From: Lunularia cruciata | Taxonomy: Eukaryota > Streptophyta > Marchantiopsida > Lunulariales > Lunulariaceae | Reading direction: 5' to 3' | DNA: 64,000 nt | Assembly: GCA_948567375.1 (NCBI GenBank) | Contig: OX419760.1 | Coordinates: forward strand, 20,832,001-20,896,000 | Part shown: positions 13,032-25,000 of the stretch, one piece after another | Numbering within the stretch: the first letter of the stretch is position 1 | Layout: every line of letters starts with the position of its first letter | Position numbers and translations under genes: made by a program | Notes under the pieces: generated by a model | The model's database searches: none | What the model was told of the DNA's origin: nothing | The model's input: only the letters and a program-made list of their open reading frames with translations

Positions 13032-13773
13032 TGTAATACCAAGGGTTAGCCATATGATCTCGATGTGAAATTCGGTTTGGTAACATCTAGAATGATGTTA
13101 TACATCATGGTCAAAATAGATCAGATAGAAGTATCACCAAAAGAGTACTTCTACTAATAAGGCAGAAACCGAAATAGACTTGAGAACCTTAGAACCAATA
13201 GCTAGACATATGATTTAAAGGTGAGAATTGGTTTGGTAACATCTGGAAGGATGTTACACATGATGGACTAAACAGATCAGAAAGAGGTATCACCAAAAGG
13301 GGACTTCTACTAATAGAGTAGGAACTGAAATATGCCTGAAATCTTTGAAGGCAATTTCGGAGGCCTAAACGGATGAATTAGGCCTCAAAAATGTGCTGAT
13401 TCCCCCCCCCCCAACGGAGGAAAGGCTGGCCTCCCCTCCCCTTTGGTTTGTCTTGTCGAGAGCTTTCCAATGGTACCTTACTCATGTGATTCTAAGATTC
13501 CTACAGGAAGATTCTCTAAAAGATTCCCTCCGGTCAAAGCTCGTTTGACCAACCAGATAGGACCTAGACCAAACAGGTCACCCATCCAAGTAAGTAATCC
13601 AATGGTGGAGCTTGCTGACATGTCACCTATCTGTGTCCCTAATCCTATGGTGGAGCTTCCTTAGAGGAGATCCTCTTTGTCTATATAATAAAGAGAAGGT
13701 GCTCCCTTGGGGCATCGAATGTTTGAGTGTGCAATCTGTGTTTTCTCTCTTCTCTTGTCCTCGGAGTATTACA
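13032..13773 (+). repeat. Chromovirus LTR 2 (middle LTR)
   Basis: 742 bp, TG...CA ends, same architecture as LTR 1 and LTR 3 (U3 duplication, C-run, TATA-like box). By hand comparison it carries about a dozen positions where LTR 1 and LTR 3 agree with each other against it, so it did not arise as the sister of either outer LTR in the same integration. Confidence 0.94.
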
Positions 13774-13774
13774 A

Positions 13775-13786
13775 TGGTACCAGAGC
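13775..13786 (+). other. Primer binding site, second copy
   Basis: tggtaccagagc, one base different from the site after LTR 1, in the same position relative to the LTR end. Confidence 0.85.
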
Positions 13787-13909
13787 AAGTGTTCTAGTCC
13801 AAGAGAGTTGATCACCCCTCTTGGAATAGCACGAACTACTGAAACTTAGTAATTTGAGGTGGAGAACATAGAGTAATCGCTAGACTTAGGAAGGACTTTA
13901 GAGAGCGGA

Positions 13910-16900
13910 TGAGATGGATGTGCCGGGGGGACAATTTCCCGCACCTAGCTTTCCATTCTCAAACACATTCCACATCAAGGTTATGTCATCCAATGTGAGC
14001 ATATGAGAGTATCGCTAGTTTATCACTTTGGTGCAGAATTCATGGATAGAGTGATGAACTCACCAAACCCGGTGATTCTACCTGTGGTGATATATGACAA
14101 AGAGTGGGATTTGACGATCTACATTCTATTATGATAATATGGATATGAATGTCCCAAATCCTCTCCCTTTCAACACTCAAGTAGAAATCCATTATGTAGT
14201 GTGGCCAAAAGTGATGTTTAGAGATTTTGTGGTTAGGAATTTTGGTGAGGAGTATTATCAACGAGTGATAGCTTTTGAGGTCCCAATGGTAGTTTCGATA
14301 GTTTGTGCGTCTTCTAGAGTGATTATATTGACTTTGTATTGAAGTAGACGTTAGCAATTGGGGTGTTGCAAGAACCATGGATCCGTAGTTGCAAGAGCTG
14401 GTGCAAGGAATGCAAGGGATGTTGAATGAATTTCGAGAGATTAAGATGACCATGGAGACATTGCAAATTCAAGTGCAGATCCTGAGGAACGATCAAGCCA
14501 TGCAAGAAGAAGAGCCGTCTCAAAACCCAGTTCTTGCAACTGAAGTTCTTGGAGAGGAACCCGTGCCTACGAACCCTATCAACGATGAAGCCACATTGCT
14601 ACTCCGGATGAAGAAGACTTGCAACATCAAGCCTTACAAGGAGCATCGTATGATAGGAGTAGTGGAGAATTGGATCTCGAGAATGAATTGATATTTTCGA
14701 TTGTTCTCAACAGAGCTCACAGAGCATGCTGCAGGCGTGTTTGCATGTGGGTACTTGACCGATAAAGTCCTCACATGGTATGATGCTTGGGAACGATCCA
14801 TGCTGGCAGAGAGAAGGGAGGTCACATGGACAGCAATGCAAGAAGGACTACTCAAGAATTTCCAATCGGTGGATTCTGTGCAGATGGCTCAAACCCGACT
14901 ATGGGGATTGAGACAAAAGAATAGCGTACAAGAGTATGTGGAGGCATTTTTGGATCTACAAGTCGCAATTACCGACATGAGTCCAGCAGAGGCTCTCGAC
15001 AATTTCAAACGAGGGTTGAAAGAGCGGATTCGCCAAGAAGTCATGGTGCAAAACCCTCGCACGATATTTGAAGCTATAGAGACACTCACGGAGAAGACAC
15101 CTCCTTGTAGAGATCACAAAATAGAGACACTCCCGGAGAAGACACCTCCTTGTAAGGCCCCATATCGCCTATCACCTCATGAGTTGGAGGAGTGTAAGAC
15201 TCAAATTGAGGAGATGCTACAAAAAAGGTTCATCCAACCTAATATCACCATATGGGGCCCCTGTCTTGTTTGTGAAGAAGAAGGATGGTACAATGCGCAT
15301 GTGCATTGACTATCGGGGTCTCAATCAACAAACAGTGAAGAACAAATACCCCTTACCTCGCATGGATGACCTGTTTGATCAACTCCATGGAGCGAGATAC
15401 TTCACCAAACTGGACTTGCGGAGTAGTTACAATCAAATCCAAATTGCAGAGGAGGATGTGTACAAAACTGCCTTTCAAACCAGGTATGGCCACTTTGAGT
15501 ATCTTGTGATGCCTTTTGGCCTCACCAATGCGCCTGCCACTTTCATGAGCCTAATGAATGACATATTTCGTCCATACTTGGATAAGTCTGTTATCGTCTT
15601 CTTGGATGATATCTTAGTATATAGTAGCACGATGACAGAACACAAACAACATCTACGAGAGGTCCTCCAGATTCTAAGACATAATCAATTGTACGCCAAA
15701 ATCTCAAAGTGTGAGTTTGGCAAGTTTGAAGTAGACTACTTAGGGCATAGAGTAAGTGCAGAAGGCATTCAAGTATTGACTGATAAAATAAAGGTCATTC
15801 AAAAATGGAGTGGCCCAGAAGATCAGACTCAACTTAAGAGCTTCTTGGGGTTGACAGGATGGTATCGTAGATTTGTCAAGGACTTCTCCAAGGTTGCACA
15901 ACCTTTAACGGCACTACTTGGCAAGGGGAAAAAGTGGACATGGGGAACTGCACAAGAGTTGGCCTTTCAAGAATTGAAGGCCGCCTTGCTACATGCACCA
16001 ATCTTGAAGTGGTATGACCCAAAACGTCCAATCAAGTTAGCTACGGATGCATCAGGCGTAGTAATAGGAGCAGTACTATAACAAGAGTGGCATGACGGAT
16101 GGCATCCAATTGCATATTTCTCTCAAAAGTTGTTACCGGCAGAGCGCCACTACCACACCACAGAACGAGAAGAGCTGGCCATCATTCTAGCAACCAAGCA
16201 TTGGAAGCACTACTTGGGCGAGAAGGCATTTGTAGTAGAGATAGATCACAAACCTCTAGTCTACCTCGAGATGCAGAAGGATCTATCTCGTCGCCAAATT
16301 TGGTGGGCAGAGTGGTGACAATGCTTCAACATGACAATCACCTACGTGGAAGGTAAGAAGCAACTTGCAGATGAATTCACCCGCATGCCAATGGCCAACA
16401 ACTTGGCGGCAGAGGTTAAGATTAACCCTGAATTCTGGCAAGAGATTCTAGCTGCTACAAAAACTGATCCATAGATTGTAGAAGCGCAATCATCCAAAGG
16501 TGTCACCAGCACCCAAGGACTCACCTTTTGGGAGGGCCGATTGTGGATCCCAAATGTCCCAGAATTACGCACCACCATTCTAGCGGAATGTCATGATTTG
16601 GCCATTGCAGCTCATGTTGGAGTGGACAAGACCTTGGAGGCAGTCAAGTGCCATTACTATTGGCCCAAGATGAGCAATGACGTGATGGACTATGTGCGTA
16701 GCTGCCTTCTTTGTCAACAAAACAAAGCTTCTAATCAAGCTCTTGCAGGGCTCCTTCAACCTCTTCCCACTCCTACCCAACGTTGGGAACAAGTGAGTAT
16801 GGATCTCGTCTGTGAATTACCCAAGACCACCTCAGGGTTTGACTCCATTGTGGTCTTTGTGGACCAGCTCAACAAAATGATTCATGTCCGCCCTACCACC

Positions 16901-17876
16901 AAGGAGGTGACCGCTCCACAACTAGCTCAACTATACTTAGATGCAGTCTTTGCTCACCATGGCTTGTCTAGAGTACTCATCACCGATAGAGGCACCCAAT
17001 TCACCAGTTTGCTTTGGTGAACACTCTTTGGTTTTCTTCAAAACCAAGTTGGCCATGTCTACAGCTTACCACCTACAAACAGATGGCCAAACAGAGCGGG
17101 CTAATTGCACGATTGAAGACATGTTACACGGCTTCACCTTAGAAGAGCAAGAGAGGTGGGACACCCTATTACCGTTGGTGGAATTTGCTTACAACAATTC
17201 AGTGAATGCATCCACCCAGGTCACTCCGTTCTTCCTCATGTATGGTGAGCATCCCTTCACACCTTCTAGCTTGATGAAGATCCATCCAGTGACTACCAAG
17301 GTTGATGCAGTCAACACATTTGTTTCTAGAATCCAACAAGGTGTGGAGAGCGTCAAGCATAGGTTACAGATTGCGCAAAATCAACAAAAGCAGTATGGTG
17401 ATGCACACCGTAGGCACATGGAGTTCAATGTTGGGGATCAAGTGTGGCTATCGACAACCAACCTCACATTAGTTGGATCTCGTAAGCTCAGACCTCGTTT
17501 TATTGGGCCTTTCTCGATTCTTCGTCGCATCGGCGCGGTGGCCTATCACCTTGAGCTACCACCACACATGAACATCCATCTAGTGTTCCATGTCTCCCTA
17601 CTACGCAGATATGCTCCCCAATCAGGCCAAGGTCCTTCCACACAGGACATTCGACCTTGTCCGACAGTCATTGATGGCATAGAGGAATATGAAGTGGAGC
17701 GGATTCTCCAAAAGTGTATGCGTGGTACTCGCCATCCACGGGTGGAATACCTAGTACAATGGAAAGGTTACCCCCTCTATGAAGCAACCTGGGAACGCGC
17801 TGCCAATTTGGCACATGCACCGGTGTTGGTGCAAGCATTTGAGCAACAATTGCACAACGAGGACGTTGCGTCTTAA
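13910..17876 (+). pseudogene. Chromovirus gag-pol remnant, second copy
   Basis: Parts in order: gag (about 14,389-15,075), RT with FLDD (15,179-16,080), RNase H (about 16,030-16,318), integrase with HHCC zinc-binding segment (about 16,590-16,730) and catalytic core including ITDRGTQF and QTERANCTIED (about 16,790-17,130), then a chromodomain. The reading frame ends at taa 17,874-17,876, just before the polypurine tract. The element is broken in several places and is a fossil. It retains the integrase and 3' part that the first copy lacks. Confidence 0.92.
17682..17840 (+). other. Chromodomain at integrase C-terminus
   Basis: The segment starts EYEVERIL and contains YLVQWKGYPLYEATWE, the standard chromodomain pattern with its aromatic positions (Y, W, W). 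In chromoviruses this domain is thought to target integration to heterochromatin marks. It sits after the LVFHVSLLRRY segment typical of plant chromovirus integrase tails. Confidence 0.92.
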
Positions 17877-17889
17877 AAGGAGGGAGGTC
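17875..17889 (+). other. Polypurine tract
   Basis: aaaaggagggaggtc directly precedes LTR 3, the expected plus-strand primer position. The integrase stop codon overlaps its start. Confidence 0.85.
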
Positions 17890-18629
17890 TGTAATACCAA
17901 GGGTTAGCCATATGATCTAGATGTGAAATTCGGTTTGGTAACATCTAGAATGATGTTATACATCATGGTCAAAATAGATCAGATAGAAGTATCACCAAAA
18001 GAGTACTTCTACTAATAGGGTAGAAACCAAAATAGACTTGAGAACCTTAGAACCAATAGCTAGACATATGATTTAAAGGTGAGAATTGGTTTGGTAACAT
18101 CTGGAAGGATGTTACACATGATGGACTAAACAGATCAGAAAGAGGTATCACCAAAAGGGGACTTCTACTAATAGAGTAGGAACCGAAATATGCCTGAAAT
18201 CTTTGAAGGCAATTTCGGAGGCCTAAACGGATGAATTAGGCCTCGAAAATGTGCAGAACCCCCCCCCCCAATGGAGGAAAGGCTGGCCTTCACTCCCCCC
18301 TACTTTGTCTCTTGAGAGCTTTCCAACGGTACCTTACTCACGTGATTCTGAGATTCCTACAGGAAGATTCCCTAAAAGATTCCCTCCGGTCAAAGCTTGT
18401 TTGACCAACCAGATAGGACCTAGACCAAACAGGTCACCCATCCAAGTAAGTAATCCAAGGGTGGAGCTTGCTGACATGTCACCTATCTGTGTCCCTAATC
18501 CTATGGTGGAGCTTCCTTGGAGGAGATCCTCTTTGTCTATATAATAAAGAGAAGGTGCTCCCTTGGGGCATCGAATGTTTGAGAGTGCAATCTGTGTTTT
18601 CTCACTTCTCTTGTCCTCGGAGTATTACA
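17890..18629 (+). repeat. Chromovirus LTR 3 (outer 3' LTR)
   Basis: 740 bp, tgtaatacc ... gtattaca, same architecture as LTR 1. It shares with LTR 1 a series of variants absent from LTR 2 (for example the ctttgtctcttgag block and the cacgtgattctg block). It abuts a decayed RT relic at 18,630. Confidence 0.95.
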
Positions 18630-19226
18630 TATTCCCATTTAATCACCTATACATCACTTTTGGGAATTAGCTTCAGTCAAGAGATTGGGATTCCTATGGG
18701 GACACCTTGCACTATCTTTGTGGCTTATCTATACCTCTTCACATATGAACTTGATTTCATATGTAGATTATTAGATGCCAATGATGTTTCCCTATTGCAC
18801 GACCTGTCCCAAGTTTGTAGATATATCAATGATCTTCTTGTGGTGGGCTTGGGACTTGATCATTTCATGGACTTCATGTATAATGATGATGTTGCTAGAT
18901 GTGGTGAGATATATCCTAAACTTTCATGTGAGTTAGTACAAACATATTTTGGCATTGATTGTGATTATCTTGATTGTCGTATTACCCAAGATAATGTCAA
19001 TATCTTTGTCTTTATCTAGGATAAGAGAGAGTTGCCTCAGTTTGCTCACATCAAGATAAACTCACTTCCTCATGTTCCTTCTGACATATCCTCCAAATTA
19101 GGGATTATAAAATTAGAGTGTGTTAGATATAGAAAAATATGTAATTCCAAAAAGTCATACCTTTCAGCTTGTAGGAAACTTATAAATAGCTTTGTCTCCA
19201 AAAATTACCCTCTTCACTTGATCTAG
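18630..19226 (+). pseudogene. RT relic, Penelope-like type (tentative)
   Basis: An open stretch to 19,019, an in-frame stop, then a further stretch to 19,226 read as the C-terminal half of an RT: EIGIPMGTPC (motif B-like), RYINDLLVV (catalytic YxDD position, here YIND), then YPKLSCEL, YLDCRI, DKRELPQF, a Pro-rich SLPHVPSDIS and VRYRKICNS. The series IGIPMGT / YIDD / IYP / YLDL / YDKRD / FPH...NIP / RY.R.C is that of a family I associate with Penelope-like RTs in algae, animals and plants; I am unsure of the exact clade. It lacks the N-terminal RT motifs, which may lie on the other side of the chromovirus insertion or be lost. Degenerate, not functional. Confidence 0.55.
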
Positions 19227-20660
19227 AAAAGAATTGGCTTTGTCTTACAAATGGAAAAAAATTATCCATGGTTACCATGGGCTTAGTATGTATAGAGATT
19301 TAAGAACATTTTTTCTTTTTGGCAGGCAAGGAGCTCATGTTCAAGCCCACCAATAGGTTTTCCCATAGGCTTGCATACCATACTATTGTACTGGAGTTCT
19401 ACTTGACTTTTGAACGTGTATATATATGGCCTACCACTATTTTCATTCACATACTGTTCTGATTTTCTGCCATGTGGTCTTTGAAGGTTTGCTTATGGAC
19501 ACATGGGCCTTTGGTTATGGACATGTGGGCCCACCTTGTCCATCACTTCATTTAAGGCAGATTTTGCCTCTTTTCTTTGCTCTTTCATGTGGTGCTATAG
19601 GTCCTTTCACGCTTTTCATTACTTTTCTTTTCTTTCCTTATACTTTGCCTTTGCTTTCTTGTTTGAGTAGACTCATCCCTTCTTGTGCAACATTGATGTT
19701 TCTTGCTTCACTCTCCTATTACTAATGAACCTCTGCTTGACAATTTCTCATTGCCGTGTCTTGGATTTTCTCTCAACTAATGAGTGTTTGGATTTTAAGG
19801 ATCCAAATCAGGTATGTCTCAATTCCTTCCCTCTTTGTACTCATGTGTATTATTTTCTTTCTTTCCTAATCTTCATTATGATGCTGAGACTTCTATGCTT
19901 ATTTATGTACATGCAACTCTGCTTGCCCTTTCTTTCCATACTTCCATTTCTAATTTTATTTTTTTGGTGACATTCCCACTATTTATGAGCAACACTTTAG
20001 GAGAGAAACCAAGTTTGCCTTGGCACTCATGAACTTTTGAGCAAAAACTTGGTACAAGAGGTACTGACAATTGCTTCGCTACTTTGGCATTGTGCGAGGC
20101 ACTGATGAAGTCATAGGCATTTTTGTGGAGGTTATTATGGCCGCCTTTTGCTTCCCTTTGCTGTTTAGTGTCTTAGAACTCAAGCGTCCATAATGCTTGT
20201 TACAATATACTTTATATTTTGTCCTCTTTTGCTTCACTTTTGTTGCACTATCACACTTTGACGTGTCTCTACAACCACACCATCCATAAGCTCCTGGATT
20301 GTTCCACTCCTCATTCCCGGGTTAATTCAATCCCTATTATTTTTCCTTTGCTCTTACTTAGCCTGATTCTTGGTTTGACCTCTCACATCTACAGTATTCC
20401 TACCCGACTCCAGCCCACTGGTTTCATTTTAATCTTTCATGCACAACATTTTGGCGGTCTATTACATAACGTTTCCTATTTCTTGTCTTTGTTTGCATAG
20501 ATATTCCATTCCCTATACGTTATTCTCAATTTGTTTCAATTATGTCTTTGCTTCATGTTACATTTCTATGCATTCTACATTATGGATTTATCACTATTCT
20601 AGCATTGTGAATCATGTATATCTTGCTTACCGGTCATTGACATTTCATGCATTCTAGATA
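19227..20660. other. Pyrimidine-rich non-coding stretch
   Basis: From about 19,430 to 20,660 the plus strand is strongly enriched in T and C, with many short words such as ctttcttt and tttctttcc. No coherent protein is readable. It may be the decayed 3' part of the RT element at 18,630, but I cannot show this. Confidence 0.4.
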
Positions 20661-22063
20661 GCCCGTTCCCATAACGGCTTATATACCTATATATGTCCCT
20701 ACAAAATGAATCACAATTTGTGTAATCTCTTAAGGTATGAATCGATATCTTTCTTTACTATGAGCAATAGAATAGACGGCAAATAATATACAGTTTCCAA
20801 TTATACGAATTTTTTGGGAATAGCTTGAATATAATAAATAGTAAGGGGATACTTTGATAGAAAGTTGAATGAGTCTGTAAATATCTAGTAAAATTTGTTA
20901 CAAAAAAAACTAGACCCAATAATTACCAAAGAATCCTAGAATCTTAAAATAATCCTGAAAATATTAACGTCTTTATAAACAATTGTAATTACTAAAAATT
21001 GAATGGAACAAGTGCTCAGCCACCTCGTAAATATCTTCTGTACCATCCGTAAGAAATTTAAAAGTAGAATTGAAACCCTCATTACCAAAAACCAAACTCT
21101 TGGAAAGATTCATTCTCCATTCAAGTTAGAAAGTACAAAAGATTGGTAAGACTTATACTCGTTATTGTGAGAGAGAATGAAATGGAGAGAGAGGCTGCTT
21201 TAACTGATGTCTTCTGCAATCCTCGATAAGGCCGTACACACATGTCAGACAGTACTGTAGTGGAGAGGGATAAGCCAGGTTTTCGATCATTCACTTGAGT
21301 AATATAGTTTTACCACTATCCCAGGCTAGAGTGACAAACAAAATCAACTGAAATCAAGGTGTGAAGAAATCGATTTTGTATCTCACATTTTAATCTAATC
21401 TGTTTTAGACTTTTACTCAGTGAAATAATATGATTAGATGCTTTCAATTAAGGTCATAGATAAACCGCCAGGGAAATGAAAAATTGTCGGTTGAGGGTGA
21501 GTGGGAACTGTACTAATACAAGAATTGGTTTGGTCTTTTCCAAGAGATTATAGTGAGGGTTGATCAATACATAAATACACGATCCGTTTGGCCATTCAAG
21601 TTCTAATCTAATTTTTACAAAATTGAATATTCTGTGGCCAAATTATAGAACACTTCCGAGCGATATCTCGCATTACGTGGAAGAACTTAAACAAATGAAG
21701 GAAAGAAAGGATTCCAGGAATGAGAAGCGATGTCGGGAGTTCTGACACATGGCCGAAAAGCAGTGGAAGGCGTTTGGTTGATAGACTTTAGTCATATAGG
21801 GCACGGTGCAAGTGTGCCTGCATTCTTTCTTTCGTTCGTTGGGCACTGCAGTAGTGCAGGGAATCACTGTGCACTGTCGGTCTGTCTGTCTGTCAAAGAA
21901 AGGAAGGAGGTGTGAGCTGGGAAAGAAGCGAAGACAGAGACGAGGAAAAGACGGGCACAAGGATGTTGAGTTGCGTAGGAAGACGAGGGCGTTCATGCGC
22001 AGTGACTGCCATTTTCGGTGCACGCAGGTTGGTTCGTCGGGCCGAGAGTGATGAGAGGGAAAG
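20661..22063 (+). other. Intergenic and probable promoter/5' UTR of the maspardin gene
   Basis: No gene recognised. Base composition shifts from AT-rich to more balanced from about 21,700 on. A short ctgt repeat lies near 21,880-21,895 and a purine-rich stretch at about 21,897-21,960. The last 150 or so bases before the start at 22,064 are the likely 5' UTR. I see no clear TATA box. Confidence 0.4.
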
Positions 22064-25000
22064 ATGAGGCATACAATGGCGACTGTGCCCGGTGATTACA
22101 TACACTTCAAGGGTCAGGTTCCGTTGCATCACATATCTGTGCGTACTACACTCGAACTCTCCATTTCCGATGTGGTGATTGCGTCGTGGTGCTATTTTTG
22201 TTATTTGTTGCTTTTATGTACCAATTCAGATTCCGAGCGTGGGAGGATCAGTGAGCGTGAGGGTTGCTGAAGTGTTCCGACCGGTGGATATGTACAGATT
22301 GGAACCAGTCACTGGCGCTTTTACGATTATGGACCCAAGAGTGTTGCCCCGGTCGTTTGTCTATGTGGAATTGCTGGGACGGCTGATGTTTTCTACAAGC
22401 AAATCTTGTCCCTCTCCGCCAAGGTTGGTTGCTTATGCTTGCTGATAAGTGTCCTCGTAATCTGGAGCTTCTCGTGTTCAGTTAGCACTGCCAACTCTGA
22501 GTGGTAAGAGGAGCGTTCGAGTTATCTGTAAAGAAACACTACAGGTCACACCATGGATGGGGTTCAGAGGAACATGATTTAGTAACTTTTTGAACTAAAA
22601 GTTAAGTTGTTCCTACATGCGCCAATCTGTCTATCTCAGAGAGTCCTATCACCGATCAGCGGCCAAAAAGGGTGTGCTTTTGCTCCATCTGCGCAAAGTT
22701 CTTTTTCCGACGAATCTAATCAGAACAACAGTATTTGCGGGGAAGAGTCTGAAGAGCCAATGAGCTCACCAACTTTAGCCAGCTGTTTCTGTCTGGCTGG
22801 TTGGGATTTTCACCAAGGAAAGGATGGGCAAGTGAACAGAAAGTGGGATTAGACTAAATTCTCGAATCTCCTTACATTGATCTGAATTCAACACCTTTAA
22901 GCTTCCCGTACAGTATTGAGCTCCGAGAAAACCCTGCAAATTTACACCTGGGGCACAGACATAAAAAAACGTGCAGATTCTTCTCTGAATGACGGATGTA
23001 GTAGATCATCTTTCACGGTCGAACCCTTCCAGATGTTGTCTGGTTAACATTCAATCCGTCACATAACAGCGATTTGTGTATACTGAAGTTTGATTCTTGA
23101 AAGTTCTTTTACCAAGGACGCACCTACTGTGCAATCTCCTGGTGGAGCTGGGATTTTCTATTGATTTCGGTAGTATTCTTCCTTCATTTCTTTTCACTAT
23201 TTTTCTCTCGCCAGACCTGCTGCACTTTTACGATTATACAGGCGTTAAGGGATGAGACCTCAGGAGATACTCAGCTTTGTCCGTACCTATCTTATCACGA
23301 AGTTCACGAGTGAATAATTTTTTTGCGTTGTCCAATTTGGACTACAAGATCGCGTTCATTATCTATAAGTGGCTTGTCTTCTCCCGTTTGGGCATTTGGT
23401 ACCTCATTCATTGAGTAATTCATTGTTTTGCTTACCCGTTTCTCGTGGCCCTCAGTCTGTTTTGGGCGCTCATTGACATCAAGGTTTGTGGCTCTTCCAG
23501 GGTTATCGGGTGATTGCCGCCGATGCTCCACCTGTTCGGAGTCATCAAGAGTGGGTCAGTTCATTCGAGAAGTTTCTGGACACACTTGGTGCACATCATG
23601 TAAGCTTCTTGATCAAGGATGAAAGTTCATATTGTACCCACTGCTTGATTTGGGATAAAGATAGTGTAGTGTCTGTGATGTATTCTAGATTTCCATTAAC
23701 TATCTAGTGCCAGTTTTTCAAGTTTGAGTTTCAATATTTCATTTTTGTATTCCAGCAGTAAACTAGAGTTGCCATACATCTTCTAAGCATGACTTTCACT
23801 AGAGGAAAGGATAGACTGGAACTTGGAATATTGAGAACGACGACTGTTCACCTTCTTCTACAATCAGGTCCACTTGTATGGGACTTCGCTCGGAGGCTTT
23901 CTTGCACAACTGTTTGCTCAATACCGCGTACGGCGTGTGAAGTCATTGCTGCTTTCCAACACGTTCTTGGACACCCGTGTTTTCCACGATGGAATCACGT
24001 GGGCATCCTTGTAAGTACACGTACCTGTTACTTGTACGCGATTGAATAGGTAGGTTACGGCAAACTTGGTCGAGAAATGTTTGGCAACTGAAACTCTGTT
24101 CTTGTGCTTTGTTTTTGTCACATAGTTGGCTTCATATAATAGTTTGGGTGAATTTGGAATTGGAACAAGGTTTTCAGATACTCAAAATAAATGCCTCACA
24201 GGTAGATATTTACTGTTGTCCTCTGAGTCGAGTGGAGACTTTACCCACGTTGCCGAAGGTTTGCAGAGCAGTGGACGGGCAGTTTACCCACCTGGTTCCC
24301 TTAGATAGCTCAGCTTGCTGCACTTAATCGAATTTTCAAGTTTGAAGCTCCTAGGTCATGTGACTTCTCACGGCAGTCATTACTAGGCCAAAGATGTAGA
24401 CGATAGATTATACTGTAATCCTGAACAGAGCCAGAAATAACATCCTGGGCTGATCCTCGACGTGACATAATTAATGGAAGCGTCAAGTTCTCTATATGTA
24501 TGCTTCCAAAATATAGGAGCGCCTCTGGCACTCTTGGATGAGTTTTGCTACCCTTTATTGTCTAGTAATGAATACCGCTCGTCCAGTAAAGTTTGCACTA
24601 GGCAGTGCCTACAGGGTTGTTAAGGATAGGTTACAGACGAGATTACGTCTAGAATGATATGAAAGATGTTATATACTGGATATCAATTTGTACATTCACA
24701 CGACCTCGTAGTCAAAGGAGATATTCCGGCTGAATTTCAACTGGGAATGGGGTCAATTAGAGGAGATAATTGCGTTTTTTCAACGTTCCTACTCCTCTTC
24801 AAATGGGGTGTACTCAATTTTTGGCTTTAGCAGCCTGGAACTATCATGGGTGGCCCATTTTGTCCATGTGTGTGCTTGAACACTGAACTCGATTTGCGCT
24901 GGATTTGGAGCATTTTCCCTTACGTAGCTGATCGCACGTTCTCTTGAGCTAAACATGTGCCGGTTACCGTATACCAATCTTTCATCACCAATATTATGTT

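Larger units (their letters stand above)
8427..18629 (+). mobile_element. Ty3/gypsy chromovirus composite with three LTRs (broken)
   Basis: Order: LTR (8,427-9,169), partial internal region, LTR (13,032-13,773), second internal region, LTR (17,890-18,629). Parts present: iMet-type primer binding site, gag with zinc knuckle, aspartic protease, RT with FLDD, RNase H, integrase, C-terminal chromodomain and polypurine tract. The chromodomain and the domain order place it with plant chromoviruses. Both internal regions are broken in several places, so this is a fossil. Outer flanks are tatgc (8,422-8,426) and tattc (18,630-18,634), a possible target duplication with one mismatch. The outer LTRs differ at about 2% of positions by my hand count, which suggests a fairly recent insertion. 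Confidence 0.93.

Noticed and set aside
21673-22132. Several overlapping short frames on both strands upstream of the maspardin gene
   Set aside because: No homology recognised, overlapping on both strands, and located where a 5' UTR/promoter is expected.
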